Assembly (NCBI GenBank): GCA_963791495.1
Contig: CAWBST010000027.1
Coordinates: 1 to 64,000 of the forward strand
DNA from: JAMXLO01 sp963791495
GTDB lineage: Bacteria; Pseudomonadota; Alphaproteobacteria; Acetobacterales; Acetobacteraceae
Reading direction: 5' to 3'
DNA length: 64,000 nucleotides
In this document: one piece after another, positions 45,103 to 55,528 of the stretch
How the letters are laid out: each line of letters begins with the position of its first letter
Numbering within the stretch: position 1 is the first letter of the stretch
Notes under the pieces: model-generated
The model's input: only the letters and a program-made list of their open reading frames with translations
The model's database searches: none
Told to the model about the DNA's origin: nothing
Program-made: the position numbers and the translations under genes

Positions 45103-46247
45103 ATGGCACCCCGGATTGAGATCATCACGGAGCGCGAGCGGTTCGCGGAAATTCAGCCACACTGGGATGCACTCTGGCGCCGCTGCAAGGCCGACGTTTT
45201 TCAAAGCCATGCCTGGATAGCGGCATGGTTGGAGGCATCCGGGGGAGACACAGCGACGCGTATTGCCGTCTCGTGGCACGGCGATGACATGCTGGCGGCT
45301 ATGCCGCTCACGGTCCAGCGGCGCTTCGGTCTTCGAATGCTCGAATGGTCGGCCCAGTCGTTGAGCGACTATTGCGACGCCCTGGCAACTGCCTGACGCC
45401 GCGTCGTATCTGCCACTTTTATGGAACGAGGTATGGCAGGCTGGCGGCTTCGACCTGGTCAATATCGCGCAAGTCAGGCCGGACGCTGTCGCGCGGCCAT
45501 TTCTCGACCATGATGGGACGCGCCAGGTGGTGACTGAGCGGCGGGACCGACAGGAACGCTGCTTCGCGATCGATTGTGTCTGGCCGAGCGGCGAGGCGTG
45601 GTTCCGCAGCCTGGGCAAGAAAGGACGCAACAATTTTTGGCGTGGGGAGAGGATCCTTGCCGCCTGGGCGGCGAGGTCGCTTTCCACAACCTTGACCCGA
45701 CAGAGCAGTCGATCGAGTCCGAACTGCGACACGTCATGGCGCTGAAGTGGAATGGCTGCGGACAACGGAGCCGTCCTCGCCGCTTCTCGGACGCGAGGGG
45801 AGGACACTCGAGGCAATGTTGCGCGCGGCCACTGGCATCGGCCTGATGAAGCTATTCCTGCTCACGTGCGGCGACAGGATCGCGGCAGCTTCCGTGAATT
45901 TCGTCCGCGGAGACCGGATGCAGGCATATATGACGTCCTACGATCCCGCGTTCGACAGAGCGTCTCCAGGCACAATTCTCATCGTGCACTATACGCGATG
46001 GGCGTTCGACAATGGCCTGAGGCAGGTTGACTTCCTGCGCGGCGATGAGGCGTTCAAGTCGCGCCTCGCGAATACCGAGATCAGCCTAGGCAGCTATGTC
46101 GGTGGGCGCACAGCCATCGGAAGAGCCGCACTCGTCGCACATCGCTGGCGTTCCCGGTTCCGAGGAGAGGGTTCGGTCGCTCGCACCTTGCCTGCTGCGA
46201 CTGGCTCTGCGGCATCTGGCTCGCCACACCTCGCGGGCGGAGATTAA
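45103..46247 (+). pseudogene. GNAT acetyltransferase (FemAB/CelD-like), multiply frameshifted
   Basis: This belongs to the Acetyltransf_6 (BioF2/CelD) type often found in polysaccharide clusters, where it may acylate sugars. ATG 45103 opens MAPRIEIITERERFAEIQPH and VFQSHAWIAAWLEASGG. The frame ends after YCDALATA near 45396. It continues in another frame through FLWNEVWQAGGFDLVNIAQ and CFAIDCVWPSGEAWFRSLGK, shifts again near 45660 (GGEVAFHNLDPTEQSIESEL), and finishes in the frame of 45747 (MKLFLLTCGDRIAAASVNF to FLRGDEAFKSRLAN). At least three indels are needed. The gene is complete in content but not translatable as written. Confidence 0.75.
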
Positions 46248-46253
46248 ATCCGC

Positions 46254-47690
46254 ATGGCACTCCTCGCTTTCGCACCCGGATACCTGGTGCCAATGTTGGC
46301 AACCCTGTTCGGCATATATGCCTTCACGCGGATCCTGAGCCCGCCTGAATATGGAAGTTATGCTTTTGTCATGAGCATCATGCTGCTCGTGCAAAGCGGC
46401 CTGCTGGCCTGGATCGACGTGGGCGCCAAACGTTTCTTCGAGCGCGCCGTCCAGAGCGGCAGGCTACCGGCCATGTGCGTAACTCTCTATCTGGGCTTGG
46501 TCATATGTGCTCTTGCGCTACTGGCAAGCTGTGCAATTGGAATGCGGCTGTTCGACGTCTCGCCGGCATTGGCTGGTCTGCTATGGATAGCCGCGGCAGT
46601 CGTCATCGCAAAGGAGATCTCGATGGTCTCCAAGACGCTGGAATTGGCGGCTCTGTCGCGCACGAGATACATGTTGATGGAATGCGGGGAGAGTCTGGTC
46701 GGTGTAGGTCTTGGCCTCTGGCTCTGCTGGTATCACAGGTTTGGAGCCGATGGCATTCTGTATGGCATGATGGTCGGCGCTCTGGTCGTGGTGCTGTTCG
46801 ATGCAAAGTACATCGTGCGGCGGCTTCGTGGCGGCACGTTCGATCTGGGTATGCAAAGGCAGATACTGGCTTTTTCGGCGCCCATCTCGGTCGCATTCTT
46901 CGTTGAGTTCATGATGAACTCGACCGACCGGATGATGGTGCAGTTCCTCCTCGGAGCACATGAGCTTGGTATCTATGCGGTCGCTTACAGCATCGCCGAG
47001 CGCGCGGTGACCGCAGTCTTCATGGCGCTCGGCGTCGCGTCCTATCCATTGCTCATGCGGGCACTTGAACGTGGCGGGCCGGAGGCCGCCACACGGCAGG
47101 CGAGACAGAATGTCGAGATTCTGGTGGCGATCGCCATACCTGCATGGGGCGGCTTCACGGTCGCTTCCGGCCACATTGCGACAGTTCTGGCTGGACCAGC
47201 CTACGCCGAGCGGGTCGGGGAACTGCTGCCCCTGTTAGGGGTCGCCGTCTTTGCCTACTCGATCAGGATCCACTACTTCTCGCACGCACAACATCTGACC
47301 AACAAGACCTGGACCTTGCTGGTGGCCTCTGGTCCTGCCGTTCTCATCAACATCGCCATGAACGCTGTGCTCCTGCCCTCCATTGGTCTGATGGGTGCTG
47401 TTTGGGCGCGGCTGGTCGCTTACCTTGTCGCACTCGGCATCAGCCTCTGGCTATGCCAGCGCCAACTTCCGCTGCCGATACCCGGCTGGGGGGTCGCCAA
47501 GGCCTCACTGGCCACACTCGCAATGTGTGGCTTGCTACGAGTGCTGACGTTCCCGAACAATACGCTTGGACTCATCAGCATGATCCTGGTCGGGGCCTTG
47601 TTCTATGGGGTGGTTGCGGTGGTGTTCGACATTGGTGGATTGCGAAGCATGTGGTTGCTTCGTCGCCGGTTGCGACCCGCGGCCACCTAA
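46254..47690 (+). CDS. Polysaccharide flippase (Wzx/MOP-type)
   Basis: This is a 478-residue inner-membrane protein with about 12-14 helices. Oligosaccharide flippases move lipid-linked repeat units across the inner membrane. The start region GIYAFTRILSPPEYGSYAFV is the usual first helix-loop motif of the family. Another typical segment is NSTDRMMVQFLLGAHELGIY. The ATG 46254 follows GGAG by about 12 bases, just after the stop of the broken GNAT gene. It works with the Wzy-type polymerase at 49694-51144. Confidence 0.88.
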   Translation: MALLAFAPGYLVPMLATLFGIYAFTRILSPPEYGSYAFVMSIMLLVQSGLLAWIDVGAKRFFERAVQSGRLPAMCVTLYLGLVICALALLASCAIGMRLFDVSPALAGLLWIAAAVVIAKEISMVSKTLELAALSRTRYMLMECGESLVGVGLGLWLCWYHRFGADGILYGMMVGALVVVLFDAKYIVRRLRGGTFDLGMQRQILAFSAPISVAFFVEFMMNSTDRMMVQFLLGAHELGIYAVAYSIAERAVTAVFMALGVASYPLLMRALERGGPEAATRQARQNVEILVAIAIPAWGGFTVASGHIATVLAGPAYAERVGELLPLLGVAVFAYSIRIHYFSHAQHLTNKTWTLLVASGPAVLINIAMNAVLLPSIGLMGAVWARLVAYLVALGISLWLCQRQLPLPIPGWGVAKASLATLAMCGLLRVLTFPNNTLGLISMILVGALFYGVVAVVFDIGGLRSMWLLRRRLRPAAT

Positions 47691-47726
47691 CGCAGGGATA
47701 CGGCTGAAACGAGAAGGGCTGTGATA

Positions 47727-48485
47727 ATGCAACCGGGGTCAGCAGCATCTGGACGCAAGGTTGGCGTTGACTTGGCAAACACGCTGCTCGGCAAGATTAC
47801 GGTCATTGCCGGCGAGGCTGATGAGGCCAGACTGATAGCCGCATCGCCCAGACCGACACCCCGCTCGTCGTTTCCTTCGTGAACCAGAATGCCATGAACC
47901 TCGCGTGGCGCTCGCCGGACTATGCGGCATGCCTGATCGGCAGCGATATTCTATTGCGCGATGGCATTGGGATCGAATTGTGCCTCGCAGCCCTGGGACG
48001 GCGCGCCGGTCGGAACATGTGTGGCACGGACTTCATTCCGCGCCTCGCTGCGGCTTTCTCCGGCAAGCGGACTGCGCTGTTTGGAACCGAAGAGCCCTGG
48101 ACAAGCCGAGCAGCGGACGCACTGGCCACATTGGGATGCCAGATCGTAGCAAAGATGGACGGGTTCAAACCCGACGTCAGACTATGTCACCGAAGTGATG
48201 CGCACGCTCCCCGAGCTTATCATTCTGGCAATGGGTAATCCGAAACAGGAAACCGTCGCCAGCATGATCGCGTCGTCGGTAACGACTCCGATGGTCATCG
48301 TGAATGGCGGGGCCATTGCGGACGTACTCGCCAAACGCTTCGAGCGCGCGCCCCAATGGGTGCGCCGCGCTCATTGCGAGTGGCTGTTTCGGCTGCTGCA
48401 GGAGCCAAGGCGCCTATGGCGCCGATATCTTCTGGGAGGCATTTCTTTCGCCTGGCGCGTAATGCGGCTGCGGATTGCTGCATAG
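47727..48485 (+). pseudogene. WecG/TagA/CpsF-family glycosyltransferase 1, two frameshifts
   Basis: This is a GT26-type transferase that adds a sugar (such as ManNAc or GlcA) to a lipid-linked intermediate. ATG 47727 opens MQPGSAASGRKVGVDLANTL. A shift near 47850 leads into VVSFVNQNAMNLAWRSPDYA and GIGIELCLAALGRRAGRN, with the family motif GTDFIPRLAAAF. A second shift near 48180 leads into LPELIILAMGNPKQETVASM, NGGAIADVLAKRFERAPQWV and the RRAHCEWLFRLLQEPRRLWR end. The total length is a multiple of three, so the two shifts compensate. A complete paralogue is at 55529-56374. Confidence 0.78.
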
Positions 48486-48515
48486 TCAAGGTGGGCATCC
48501 CGTGCTGTCGGGTCG

Positions 48516-49527
48516 ATGGACATGACGGGCAACAATGACCTTAGCGTCGCAAAGCTTCTAGTCATCGGCGCGAGTGGTTTTGTTGGAGCGGCAATAGTTC
48601 GGGCCGCCGCGGCGAGCCGCGATGTGCATCCGATAGCCTGCATGCGACGGCCGAGCGACGCACTTGATGCCATCGGCGTGGAAACCAGGGTCTGCGATGC
48701 GACGGATCCCGCCGCGCTCGGGCGCGTACTTGATGGCGTCACGCACGCGGTCAACTGCGTGCTTGGAAGTCGGGCAACAATGCTCGCCGTCACGCACAAC
48801 CTGTGCAAAACCGCTCGTGATGTCGGCCTGCGCCGGATCGTGCACGTGAGCAGCATGGCAGTATACGGTCCAGTGACCGGCACGGTGGATGAGGCGGCGA
48901 GACTTCACCCGGTCGGCGCGTACGGACGGACCAAGGCAGCATGCGAGCAGATCGTTGGCGACTTCATTGCCGCCGGCGGAGATGCTGTGGTGTTGCGCCC
49001 CGGGTGCGTCTATGGTCCGGGAGGTGAGCAATGGGTCGGGCGCATCGCACGATGGCTGCAAGCAGGTCGTCTTGGCCAGCTTGGTGAATTGGCCGACGGC
49101 TACTGCAACCTAACCTTCAACGATGATCTCGCGGACGCCGTTCTTGCTGCGCTGACGAGCCCTGAGGCCGCGGGAGAGACCTTCAATGTCGCAGAGCCCG
49201 ATCCAGGGACCTGGAATCAGTATTTCATACGCCTCGGCCGCGAAATCGGCGCGCCGGTGCGGCACGTTTCGGAGTGTCAGAATGAACTTTGAGACGGCCA
49301 TCCTTGCCCCGCCTCTGCAGATCGCCAAGCTGGTCGGACGACGGCTGGGGATGCGCCCAGGTCGCATCCCGGAGCCGATCACACCCTCACTTCTGCCACT
49401 GTGGCGGCAGCGGATGCGCATGGCATGTCGAAAAGCAGATGCTGTCCTGGCATTTCAGCGAACACCGCCGCAACGGGGACTGGCCCTGTCGGCAGACTGG
49501 TTTCGCTCGAGAACGGCAGATCGGTAG
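48516..49527 (+). pseudogene. NAD-dependent epimerase/dehydratase (epimerase 2), one frameshift
   Basis: This is an extended-SDR sugar nucleotide epimerase or dehydratase, related to epimerase 1. Here the motifs are canonical: LLVIGASGFVGAAIVRAA for the nucleotide and YGRTK for the catalytic YxxxK, with RPGCVYGPGGEQWVGRIARW. The frame stops near 49292 after RHVSECQNEL. The C-terminal part continues in another frame (MNFETAILAPPLQIAKLVGR to RGLALSADWF), ending at 49527. One indel near 49272 explains this. The 166 bases after it hold no supportable gene. Confidence 0.75.
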
Positions 49528-49693
49528 CGGAGATCCTGGTCGCGGAATCTAAGCCCGACCTCGTCGTGATAGGACAGAGCGCGCCTGCCGTGCTCTCGGC
49601 CGGTCAGCAAGCCCGCGCATACGTCCTCGTGGAATCAAGGCAAGCGCGGTACGGGGAACGGGGGCGACCTGCGAGTTCGACGTTGCGACAGCC

Positions 49694-51144
49694 TCATGCT
49701 GCTGTGTCTGCGGCAGCCTGATTCTGCGCTGATCTAAAACCGCTCAGAGCCACCATGAAGCCGGCAAGAAACACGAGATCCGGGGTCTTCCGTCCAAGAG
49801 AGTTGCTGGTCGAGCAGATCAACAGGGTCGAAATGACAATCAGCCAGCCGATGGGCGTGTCCGTGCGCCGCCCCAGATGCCACATGAAGAGGAAAACTGC
49901 CGCGATTAGACACGGAAAACCGATCACCCCAAGGTTGAGGAACGTCAGCAGCCAGGGATTCTCAATGTCGTCGCCGAGACCAGTGAGCCCGACCTGGGCC
50001 TTGAACAGGTTTATTCGCTCGAGGGGCACTCCAAACAGCACATCATGCATGTTCAACAGACTGAGCACGCGCCATTGGACGATGCGGACGTCAGCGCTAT
50101 CGTCCAGGTAGAGGTGGGACGTGATCCGCGCACCGACATCAGTCATCGTGGTAAGGAGCACAAACAGAGCCGGCAGCAGAATGACCCCGGCAATGAAGGC
50201 GCCTAGAAAGCCGACGTTGAGACGACCCGTGGCAAGTCCGGACGCCAACTGAAACAGCGCCGCAGCGGCGATCATGAGCATGGTTGTAGCCAGCGCACTG
50301 CGGCCGCCGAAGCTCATGAGCCCAATGATGAAGAAACCAAAGATACCTGCAGTAAGCCACCCGCGCATACGCATGCCAAGAACCATGAAAAGCGCCATGG
50401 ACGTAACCAAGGCACCAGTCAGCGGGTGGGTGTAGAGTGCCTGACCGCGGAATTCATCGACGCCCTGATCATAGTTCCCTGAAGCCCGGCCGGGATCGGC
50501 AGAAAATGTGTCTGCGTAGCGCCTTCCAGCAAGGACATCGCGACGTTGACCACGCAGAAGGTCAGGACTGTATATCCAAGGACTCTGAGCTGTCGCTCCG
50601 TTCCAACCTCGAGCGCGATGGTGACCAACGCCGCTGCCAGATAGGTCTCCACGTATACAGCGACACCGCTCAAGCCCACACTGAACGCGGAATAGACCGC
50701 GCAGAACAAGATCAACATAAGGGACCAGGCAAGCGCAGGCCGTTCTCGGAACAGTCCTGTCATGCCGCCGCCGCGCCTGCTGCCGTACAGGGCGAACCAC
50801 GCACCCAGGACCGCCAGATAGGTGACCGGATGAAACTTTGTCAGTACGCTATCGGCTGGTGAGTCGGAATAAAGACCGAGGGAAACCAGCAGACTGCCCG
50901 GGAGAGCAAACGTAATGACGATGGCCGCGAACCCCAGCGGGAACGCGTAGCGCATCGGGTCCGAGCGTTTCAGCCCGATGACGCTGCTGCCGGCAAAAGC
51001 CGCAAGGGCTCGCTCCTTGCGGCCAACTCCCGTCGCCTCTATCGCACGGCTGCTCCTGGCTATCACCCGCGCACGCCTCCATGTCGACGATCGCTCAACC
51101 CGCTCTCCTCGGGGACCTAGCCCGAAACTCCATTTAACCGGCAA
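49694..51144 (-). pseudogene. O-antigen ligase/polymerase-type (Wzy) membrane protein, one frameshift
   Basis: This is a polymerase that joins repeat units on the periplasmic side. The first half (start GTG 51144 or, more likely, ATG 50955, MRYAFPLGFAAIVITFALPG) has helices to VLGYTVLTFCVVNVAMSLLE and then FLPIPAGLQG. The second half, in another frame, begins ASGNYDQGVDEFRGQALYTH, a Wzy-type loop, and continues with PLTGALVTSMALFMVLGM, FGGRSALATTMLMIAAAALF and a large C-terminal loop. One indel near 50470-50490 joins them. It is the only polymerase candidate in the block and lies opposite to its neighbours. Confidence 0.75.
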
Positions 51145-51477
51145 TTCTCTTTTTGTTCAATGGGTGCCCCAACTCGCGGAGCAATCGTTGGAACCTTCAT
51201 CGTGAGCAGCCTCTCGAGACCATCGACGCTCACTACTTCTGGTCGAAGTCACGGAATAGGGCCCAAACAATAGCTGTGGACGTCCTATCTGAACCACGAA
51301 AAGTCGTCTTGTCCATCAATCCTGCAGCGATAGGCCCAGTAACGGGCCACAGTCCGCGGCCTCACATGAATATTTGAGCAATGGCACGGTCTCGGAACAA
51401 TCTACGCATTCGCTGGGACGTTCTATGGTTCGCTTCAGGAAATCTGCCACAATTCGACGAACAGAGGTTACCCTCAC
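51145..51477. other. Divergent intergenic region in the EPS block
   Basis: About 330 bases lie between the polymerase (- strand) and the JmjC-like gene (+ strand). No gene is supportable. It likely carries two divergent promoters. AGAGG about 11 bases before 51478 is the ribosome site of the JmjC-like gene. Confidence 0.45.
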
Positions 51478-52402
51478 ATGCCAATCTTTGCGACAAACTG
51501 GCACGCCACGGACGCTGACAGGAAATGGCGCGACAGCACGGTGGTCCTCAAGCATACCTTACCCCGAAACCCCCTGTTCGAGTATGGCGGCCCTCGCGGA
51601 CTTGATAGAAACATTGCCGCGTGAGAATTACGTGCTAATGTGCACCGGACCGGTCGGATCGGACAAGAAGCTCTGGGAAGAGGGGGAAATTGGCGACCTA
51701 AGCGGGGAAGACGTCATCGAAGCGATCAGACGCGGGAACCTGTGGCTGCTCATACGTCATGTGGAAGATGTCAGCGATCCGATGTCTCGTCTGCTGCAGG
51801 ACATCTATGAGGAAATCGACACAAATGTCGCCGATGGGTATCCTACCTTCAACCGCATTTCCGATATCCTGATCTCCTCGCCATCAGCGCAGGTCTATTA
51901 CCACTTCGACCACAATGGCCAGACGCTCTGGCAGGTGCATGGGTCAAAGCGCGTATATGTCTACCCCAACAGACCGCCCTTCCTCACCAAAGCGATGCTG
52001 GAATATACGGCATTGTATGCCGATGAAACCGCGGTACCGTATGCGCCCTGGTACGACAATGAAGCTTCGGTGTTTGAGCTGAAGGCCGGGCAAATGATCC
52101 ATTGGCCGTTATTTTCCCCGCATCGAGTGGAGAATTTGGAATTCAGCGTCTCCTATACGACCCAATACTACACGCCCGGGATCAGGCGCCTTGCCAAGGT
52201 GCATGCCGGAAATGGCCTGCTTCACACCATACTCCCCAAGCTGGAATTGGGTGAATTTATCCGAGGGCCGAGCTATGCAGCGAAGTCGGTGCTGCAGATC
52301 GGAGCCCGCCGCCTAGGATTGTTGGATCGATTGAAGCAGGCTAAGCGCAGAACCGACTTCAGACTTCACCCGAAGAACCTGGGGAAGATCATACCGGTGT
52401 GA
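51478..52402 (+). pseudogene. JmjC/cupin-like domain protein, one frameshift near the 5' end
   Basis: This is a protein of about 307 residues with a JmjC-type double-stranded beta-helix. The start ATG 51478 (MPIFATNWHATDADRKWRDS) runs to RNPLFEYGG. A shift near 51585 leads to ALADLIETLPRENYVLMCTG in another frame. The metal-site pattern HxD is in YYHFDHNGQTLWQVHGSKRV and the distal His in FSPHRVENL, so an Fe(II)/2-oxoglutarate site could be complete. The span of 925 bases is one over a multiple of three, fitting a single indel. Similar cupin-like proteins occur in alphaproteobacterial EPS regions. The target is unknown. The 3' end overlaps the converging GT4 gene. Confidence 0.72.
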
Positions 52403-53665
52403 CTCCAGGCATTGCAGGAATGATCCGGTGACTTGGCCGGTCGCGAGTTGACGGCTGGCCCCGCGGTTCTGCCCGTCTCGGTTCTCGTGTCGGCCAGACC
52501 GCCCGACGAAAATCACTTCGCCGCCGCGACTCGTCCCGAGTTCCTCGCCGGCCGATTTCAGTCCCCGGGTCGGCCGCATCGAGGACTCATAAAGCGCAAG
52601 GATCCGACCGGCGGACACGCTGATGTCGAACCTGTCGCGGAAGACCTGATGACCGGCCGCCCCAAGTCGTTGCCGCTCGCTCACATCATCGATTAGCCGG
52701 GCGATCGCGTCGGCGAGCTTGTCCGATGCTCCGGGCGGCACCAGGAGCGCGGTCTGACCGTCGGTCAGAAATTCCGGAATTGCGCCAACCGGCGTCGCGA
52801 TGACCGCCACGCCATGGGCCATCGCCTCGAGAATGGCGATCGGCATCGCCTCGAAGAACGATGGTAGGACGAAAATATCCGCCGCGCGCAGAAGATCGCT
52901 GGCGGTCTCTCGGTCGACCCATCCGGGCACCGCCACGCGGTCCTGCAAGCCGGCCTTCGCGACCGCGGCGCGAAATTCGTCCACCTCTCCATCGCCCGCA
53001 ACGGTCGCGGTCCATGACTTTCCCAACAGTCGAGGCGTCCGAAAGGCGGCGAGCAATTCCGGCACGCCTTTCCGCTCGCCGAGCTGCCCAAGAAAGACAA
53101 TGCGGGCAACAGTGCCGTGCGCTGATGCCGGCCGGTCGGTATCGGTCGGTCCGGGTACTCCATTGACGATGATGGCGATCTTCTGTGGTGCGATGCCTAT
53201 GTCGGAAATGAGGAACTCCCGCCAGTTGTCACCCAGCACGATGACATGCCGCGCCCTGTTCAGGGCCAACCGAAGGGCCTTCCGGCACGCCCCCGGTAGA
53301 CTGGCATAGAATTTGTAAAAATTGGAGCCGTGCATATGCACGATCACTGGAATGCTGAGGAGGTCCCCGATCAGTATCAGCACGCCCTTGCGCAGCGCGC
53401 TGCCATAGGCACTCATGTGTATATGCAGGAGATCAATCCGGCGAATGGAACCCAACCATAGAACGAGACAGACCGCCTTGAGAAAGTGCAGCCCCATGCT
53501 CGCCTTGCCCCCCTCGCCCCGTGTATCGACAACACGGACCTGCGGCGCACCCGGCTTGGTCGCCCATTCATCCGTCAGATACCGAATGAACGTTCCGACC
53601 CCGCCTGAAACATGGGTAAGGCCACCTCCAGCCATCATCATGACCTGTTTGCGACGTGCTTTCAT
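52313..53665 (-). CDS. Glycosyltransferase, GT4 family (second)
   Basis: This is a 450-residue GT-B glycosyltransferase. The N-terminus has the GGGLTHVSGGVGTFIRYL acceptor-domain loop. ARIVFLGQLGERKGVPELLA and the signature PSFFEAMPIAILEAMAHG mark the donor domain. Similarity ends near residue 375 (RILALYESSM). The last 70 residues are arginine-rich, overlap the JmjC-like gene on the other strand and look like read-through, so an indel near 52530 is possible. It probably adds a sugar to the EPS repeat unit. Confidence 0.82.
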   Translation of the reverse strand: MKARRKQVMMMAGGGLTHVSGGVGTFIRYLTDEWATKPGAPQVRVVDTRGEGGKASMGLHFLKAVCLVLWLGSIRRIDLLHIHMSAYGSALRKGVLILIGDLLSIPVIVHMHGSNFYKFYASLPGACRKALRLALNRARHVIVLGDNWREFLISDIGIAPQKIAIIVNGVPGPTDTDRPASAHGTVARIVFLGQLGERKGVPELLAAFRTPRLLGKSWTATVAGDGEVDEFRAAVAKAGLQDRVAVPGWVDRETASDLLRAADIFVLPSFFEAMPIAILEAMAHGVAVIATPVGAIPEFLTDGQTALLVPPGASDKLADAIARLIDDVSERQRLGAAGHQVFRDRFDISVSAGRILALYESSMRPTRGLKSAGEELGTSRGGEVIFVGRSGRHENRDGQNRGASRQLATGQVTGSFLQCLESHRYDLPQVLRVKSEVGSALSLLQSIQQS

Positions 53666-53725
53666 GGCGGTTTCCTACCGGACGTCCTTGGAGTCAGAGT
53701 AGCAATCATCGCCGGGTCGGAGGAG

Positions 53726-55450
53726 TCAGCGACCGGCGACGATCGTGGCGGCAATCTTCTCTGCCATCATCATCACAGGAACGTTGATGTTCGCGCAGGG
53801 GACAGTGGGCATCAGCGACGCATCGCACACACGCAGACCTTCTATACCGATCACTCGGCCCCTGGCATCCGCGACCGCCATCGGGTCAGCGGGATCACCC
53901 ATGCGGCAGGAGCCACACGCATGCCAGTTCCCTGCAACGCGCTGGCGCAGGTGGGATTCCAACAATTCCTCGTCAGCCGCCAGTTCCGCCGGCGAGCGGT
54001 GCGTGCCAACGCCAAAGGTCATCATTCGCCGCCGAATGGCAGTGCTGTGGTCCATCATCGGGCCGGCGAGCTCCGTGAGCGCGGCGATGAGAGGGTTGGG
54101 TCGCGTAAGCTCGCGGATGCGTGGCGAATACCCGGTGGGGAACACATCCAGCACGGCCCCTGCCTGCTGGGCCGCCAACATCGCTTGAACCGTCAGACGA
54201 AACCCAGCCTTCAGTCGCGTCATGTCGCGTGGATCAGAAAGCATGCGGAACTCGATGTCGGAATCCCGGTCCGAGGAGGCGGAAAGACGCACGCGGCCCG
54301 TCGAATAGGACTTGTTCACCCAGCAGGCGAGCGCACCGATCCGCCGCCCCACAGCGTGCCAGCCGCCACGCGAAAGTATGCAGATATGCATGTCGCCTGG
54401 CGGCACGCCCGGCATGCCAGAGGAGAAGCGCAACAGCGCCTGCAGATGGTGCCCCTCACGATCTGACAGTCGCGCCGAGCGATGGAGAAAACCGGCGACA
54501 CCGATGGCAGGATGCTCCTGCAGGTTCTCTCCGACACCGGGCCGCGCAGCCTGAACACCGATACCATGCTCAGCGAGGTGTGCACCCGGCCCGATGCCGC
54601 TGTTCATCAGCACGATCGGGGTTTGGAGCGCGCCCGTCGACAGGATCACCTGCCGTGCGGCAATGGTGATGGCTTGGCCATTTCGCGTAAACCGACCCGC
54701 CTGGACCTGCCCACCCACGATCACCAGGTCATCGAGCGGCGTCTCGGTGAGAATGGTGAGGTTCGGGCGTCGACGCACTTCGGGCGATAGATATACCAGT
54801 GCTCCGGCGCGGCGACCCTGCTGATCAACGTTTATGGCAGTCGGATAAACGCCGTCCAACCACGGACCGTTCTGATCCTCCTGCATCGCATAGCCCATGT
54901 CGCCGAAGATCTTCGCAATGGTGCGCGTGAACCCCGTCCAACCGGCAAGACTGTGGCGCTGGATCGGCACGGGCCCCGACCTCCCGTGCAGTGGCTCGTC
55001 AAAATCCGCATCGCTCTCCAGTTTCTTGAAATAAGGCAGCACGTCCGACCAGCCCCACCCCTTGGCTCCCCTGGCTGCCCATTCGTCATAGTCGTAGGGC
55101 GAGCCACGGTTGGCGCAGATGCCATTGATCGAGGAACCGCCACCCAGAATCCGGGCCTGTTCGTAAAGCCATGCTTCGCTGGGCTGGTTCGTTCCCCCAT
55201 CGCCGCGCGATGCCGTCAATGCGGTCCAGAGCCACTCGGCCTGGAAGTGCGTGCGTCCTGGATAGGCCGATGCCAACTCCGGCGGCATGTCGGCCTGCGT
55301 AAGGTCGCGCCCCGCCTCGGCCAACAGCACGCGGGTAGCAGGATCTTCGCTCAGCCTGGAGGCAAGCACGCAGCCGGCGGTGCCGCCACCGACGATGAGG
55401 AAGTCAATGGGTTCCGTTGGGACGCATGAATCGGGAAGAATGTTCACCAT
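53726..55450 (-). CDS. GMC-family FAD oxidoreductase (EPS block, 2)
   Basis: This is a 574-residue protein of the choline dehydrogenase branch. FLIVGGGTAGCVLASRLSED is the FAD motif. ARILGGGSSINGICANRGSP is GMC signature 1. GALQTPIVLMNSGIGP is signature 2. GNWHACGSCRMG contains the catalytic His and CANINVPVMMMAEKIA the partner Asn. It is a different branch from the GMC enzyme at 42310. It is flanked on the same strand by a WecG-type transferase and a GT4 enzyme. The substrate is unknown; a sugar alcohol or polyol is possible. Confidence 0.87.
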   Translation of the reverse strand: MVNILPDSCVPTEPIDFLIVGGGTAGCVLASRLSEDPATRVLLAEAGRDLTQADMPPELASAYPGRTHFQAEWLWTALTASRGDGGTNQPSEAWLYEQARILGGGSSINGICANRGSPYDYDEWAARGAKGWGWSDVLPYFKKLESDADFDEPLHGRSGPVPIQRHSLAGWTGFTRTIAKIFGDMGYAMQEDQNGPWLDGVYPTAINVDQQGRRAGALVYLSPEVRRRPNLTILTETPLDDLVIVGGQVQAGRFTRNGQAITIAARQVILSTGALQTPIVLMNSGIGPGAHLAEHGIGVQAARPGVGENLQEHPAIGVAGFLHRSARLSDREGHHLQALLRFSSGMPGVPPGDMHICILSRGGWHAVGRRIGALACWVNKSYSTGRVRLSASSDRDSDIEFRMLSDPRDMTRLKAGFRLTVQAMLAAQQAGAVLDVFPTGYSPRIRELTRPNPLIAALTELAGPMMDHSTAIRRRMMTFGVGTHRSPAELAADEELLESHLRQRVAGNWHACGSCRMGDPADPMAVADARGRVIGIEGLRVCDASLMPTVPCANINVPVMMMAEKIAATIVAGR

Positions 55451-55528
55451 TCAGGGCGAGCGGTCATCAGGCCCGAGTAATCAGTTGGCGCCAAGCATTC
55501 ATTTTGCAGTGGATGCAGGAGGCCGACC

